Below, piece after piece: positions 62,801 to 64,000 of a DNA stretch of 64,000 nt. Each line of letters opens with the position of its first letter. The first letter of the stretch is position 1. The translations under genes were made by a program, and so were the position numbers. The stretch is from Burhinus oedicnemus (Eukaryota > Chordata > Aves > Charadriiformes > Burhinidae), in contig VFFE01009182.1 of the NCBI GenBank assembly GCA_008921705.1, forward strand, positions 2,066,013 to 2,130,012, given 5' to 3'. The notes under the pieces were generated by a model. It did no database searches. It saw only the letters and a list, made by a program, of their open reading frames with translations, and was not told the DNA's origin.

Positions 62801-64000
62801 GAAGTGGGCCATCGAGCCACTACAGGCAGTTAGTGAATGATAATGACTAAACTTTTTCATCCATAGTTCAAACTGTGGAACCGAGATTGAGAAACAAACT
62901 TTTTTCCCTGCTGTTCTCTGTGCTGTAGACCATGATGTCTTCAACTGTAGCAGAGTCCCAAAAATCAGCAATTCCTTTTTGGCTCAAGGGACTAACATTT
63001 TCCCCTCTGAGAAGCTATCAGATAGAGGGTAGACATGCCCTTTATCTATTAATCAGAGCTCTTTAGAATATACATTCCCCTTCCTTTCCCACCCTCTACA
63101 GATTCCAACTAAATCATTGCAACAAAAAACTATCAAAGTGGATCACTGAGCAGAGCTATATAAAATGTCATTCTAGCCATGTTGCTATAATCATGATTAT
63201 GCGAAGGCCTGTGTCCTTTGCATAGGAGTGGATGTTGAAAGCAGATATGGGGAAGGAAGTGGTGTAGGATGTAGCATGATAGTTTCATTCAGATAGAATA
63301 CCTGAACCAGTTAGTAATGTTAATAGGCTATGGACTGAACACAAAAGAGAGCCAGCTTGAAGTTAAAAGGAAGATTAGAAGAAAGAAGGACAGAAATACG
63401 AGACAAACTGTCTGCAGTAGATGAGGAACAGTATGTTGGAGAAATGAAAGAAGAAGAGAGAGGAAATTAAAGAATCTGAAAGAGGGAAATGCTGAATTTA
63501 ACATAGTAAAGGTGGTAAACCCAAACAATGAAGACTTTAAAAACCTTTTGCTGGATTCTGTATAGATGTAAATTGAGACGGTTAGAAATAGGGCAACAAA
63601 GACACAATTGAGAATGCAGTTCTGTTAAGAAGCATGTGTTTTCATTAGTGAGGATAAGTCACAGCCTGGTTATACTGAGCTGTTGTCCTAAGGATGGTCT
63701 AGTAAGCCTAAATTTGAAAGACAACACTGGAAAATGAAACAGTGAAGCGTCACATTGAACCTAGGTAAGTGATTTCCCACTAAACACCAAAGGGTAATCG
63801 CAGAACCTACAGCTAAGTTCAGCCTGAAGCCAGCTGAGAAATAAAAGAGGTGGGGAAGAGTGAGGAGCAAAAAAAAAAGACTTGAAAAGATACGCTACCT
63901 AAAATATGAATAGGTGGACAGTTTTATGAACAGACTGTGTCACCCAAATATTAACAGCTTTTGAGAGGCGGGAAGAAAATGAGTCTGCACATAGTTACCA
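56804..64000. other. Unique non-coding sequence to the right edge
   Basis: No confident gene. An A/C-rich low-complexity tract lies at 57427-57500. A GC-richer patch at 60270-60800 carries a 102-codon + frame (60624-60932) with splice-like junctions (CTCTGCAG near 60722, GGAAAG|GTAGGG near 60782, TTTTTGCAG near 60855), but the product is unrecognised. The remainder is AT-rich without recognisable elements. Confidence 0.5.

Noticed and set aside
1..64000. tRNA, rRNA, known microRNA, CRISPR array or bacterial-type operon
   Set aside because: I looked for tRNA internal promoter patterns, common conserved microRNA seeds and regularly spaced repeats and saw none; the vertebrate character makes bacterial features implausible.

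Overview
This window reads as vertebrate, very probably bird, nuclear DNA. It is AT-rich and CpG-poor and carries no compact gene array, operon-like spacing or ribosome binding sites. Its recognisable repeats are avian. There are two copies of a young CR1 (chicken-repeat-1) LINE ending in the typical ATTCTATG repeats, one ancient and diverged CR1/L3-type LINE, and one solo long terminal repeat of a kind I recognise as common in bird genomes. I found no tRNA, rRNA, known microRNA, CRISPR array or intact protein-coding gene. The long open frames are short for 64 kb, look unlike any protein family I know, and mostly fit chance expectation or lie inside repeats.

Layout. Positions 1-15841 are unique non-coding sequence with a mildly CpG-enriched stretch at the left edge, a TA/TG-rich tract near 5.2 kb, a perfect hairpin near 11.9 kb and a G-quadruplex-type (GGGGAA)n tract at 13.6 kb. 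At 15842-15923 lies the best candidate for a real internal coding exon on the + strand: 82 bp, open, GC-ending codons, an AG acceptor after a T-rich tract and a GT donor. If it is real, much of the window is intron of an unidentified gene. From 15924 to 29384 the sequence is again unique, with a CpG cluster at 22.3 kb, a second G-rich tract at 25.7 kb and a stretch at 27.1-27.9 kb dense in transcription-factor-like motifs, including a near-perfect RFX X-box.

The only repeat-dense block is 29.4-32.0 kb. A solo LTR lies on the minus strand (29385-30453), and a 5'-truncated, mutated CR1 reverse-transcriptase fragment lies on the plus strand (about 30790-31969). From 32 to 51 kb there is unique sequence with low-complexity tracts and two small GC/CpG-rich islets (34.3 and 45.5 kb). 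An ancient minus-strand CR1/L3 remnant spans about 51.2-52.4 kb, followed by a second short CR1 tail at 53.0-53.4 kb. The right end holds a striking exact 46-bp direct repeat (54742 and 55313) and an imperfect tandem duplication at 56.7 kb, otherwise unique sequence.

How the parts work together. No set of genes acts together here. The picture is a gene desert or very large intron/intergenic region with possible regulatory islets and dead transposable elements. I see no evidence for a previously undescribed biological system. The observations most worth checking are the candidate exon, the unusual LTR with a long open frame between its TATA-like box and its polyadenylation signal, and the 46-bp duplicated segment. 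All family assignments rest on recall of repeat and motif patterns, with no database search.
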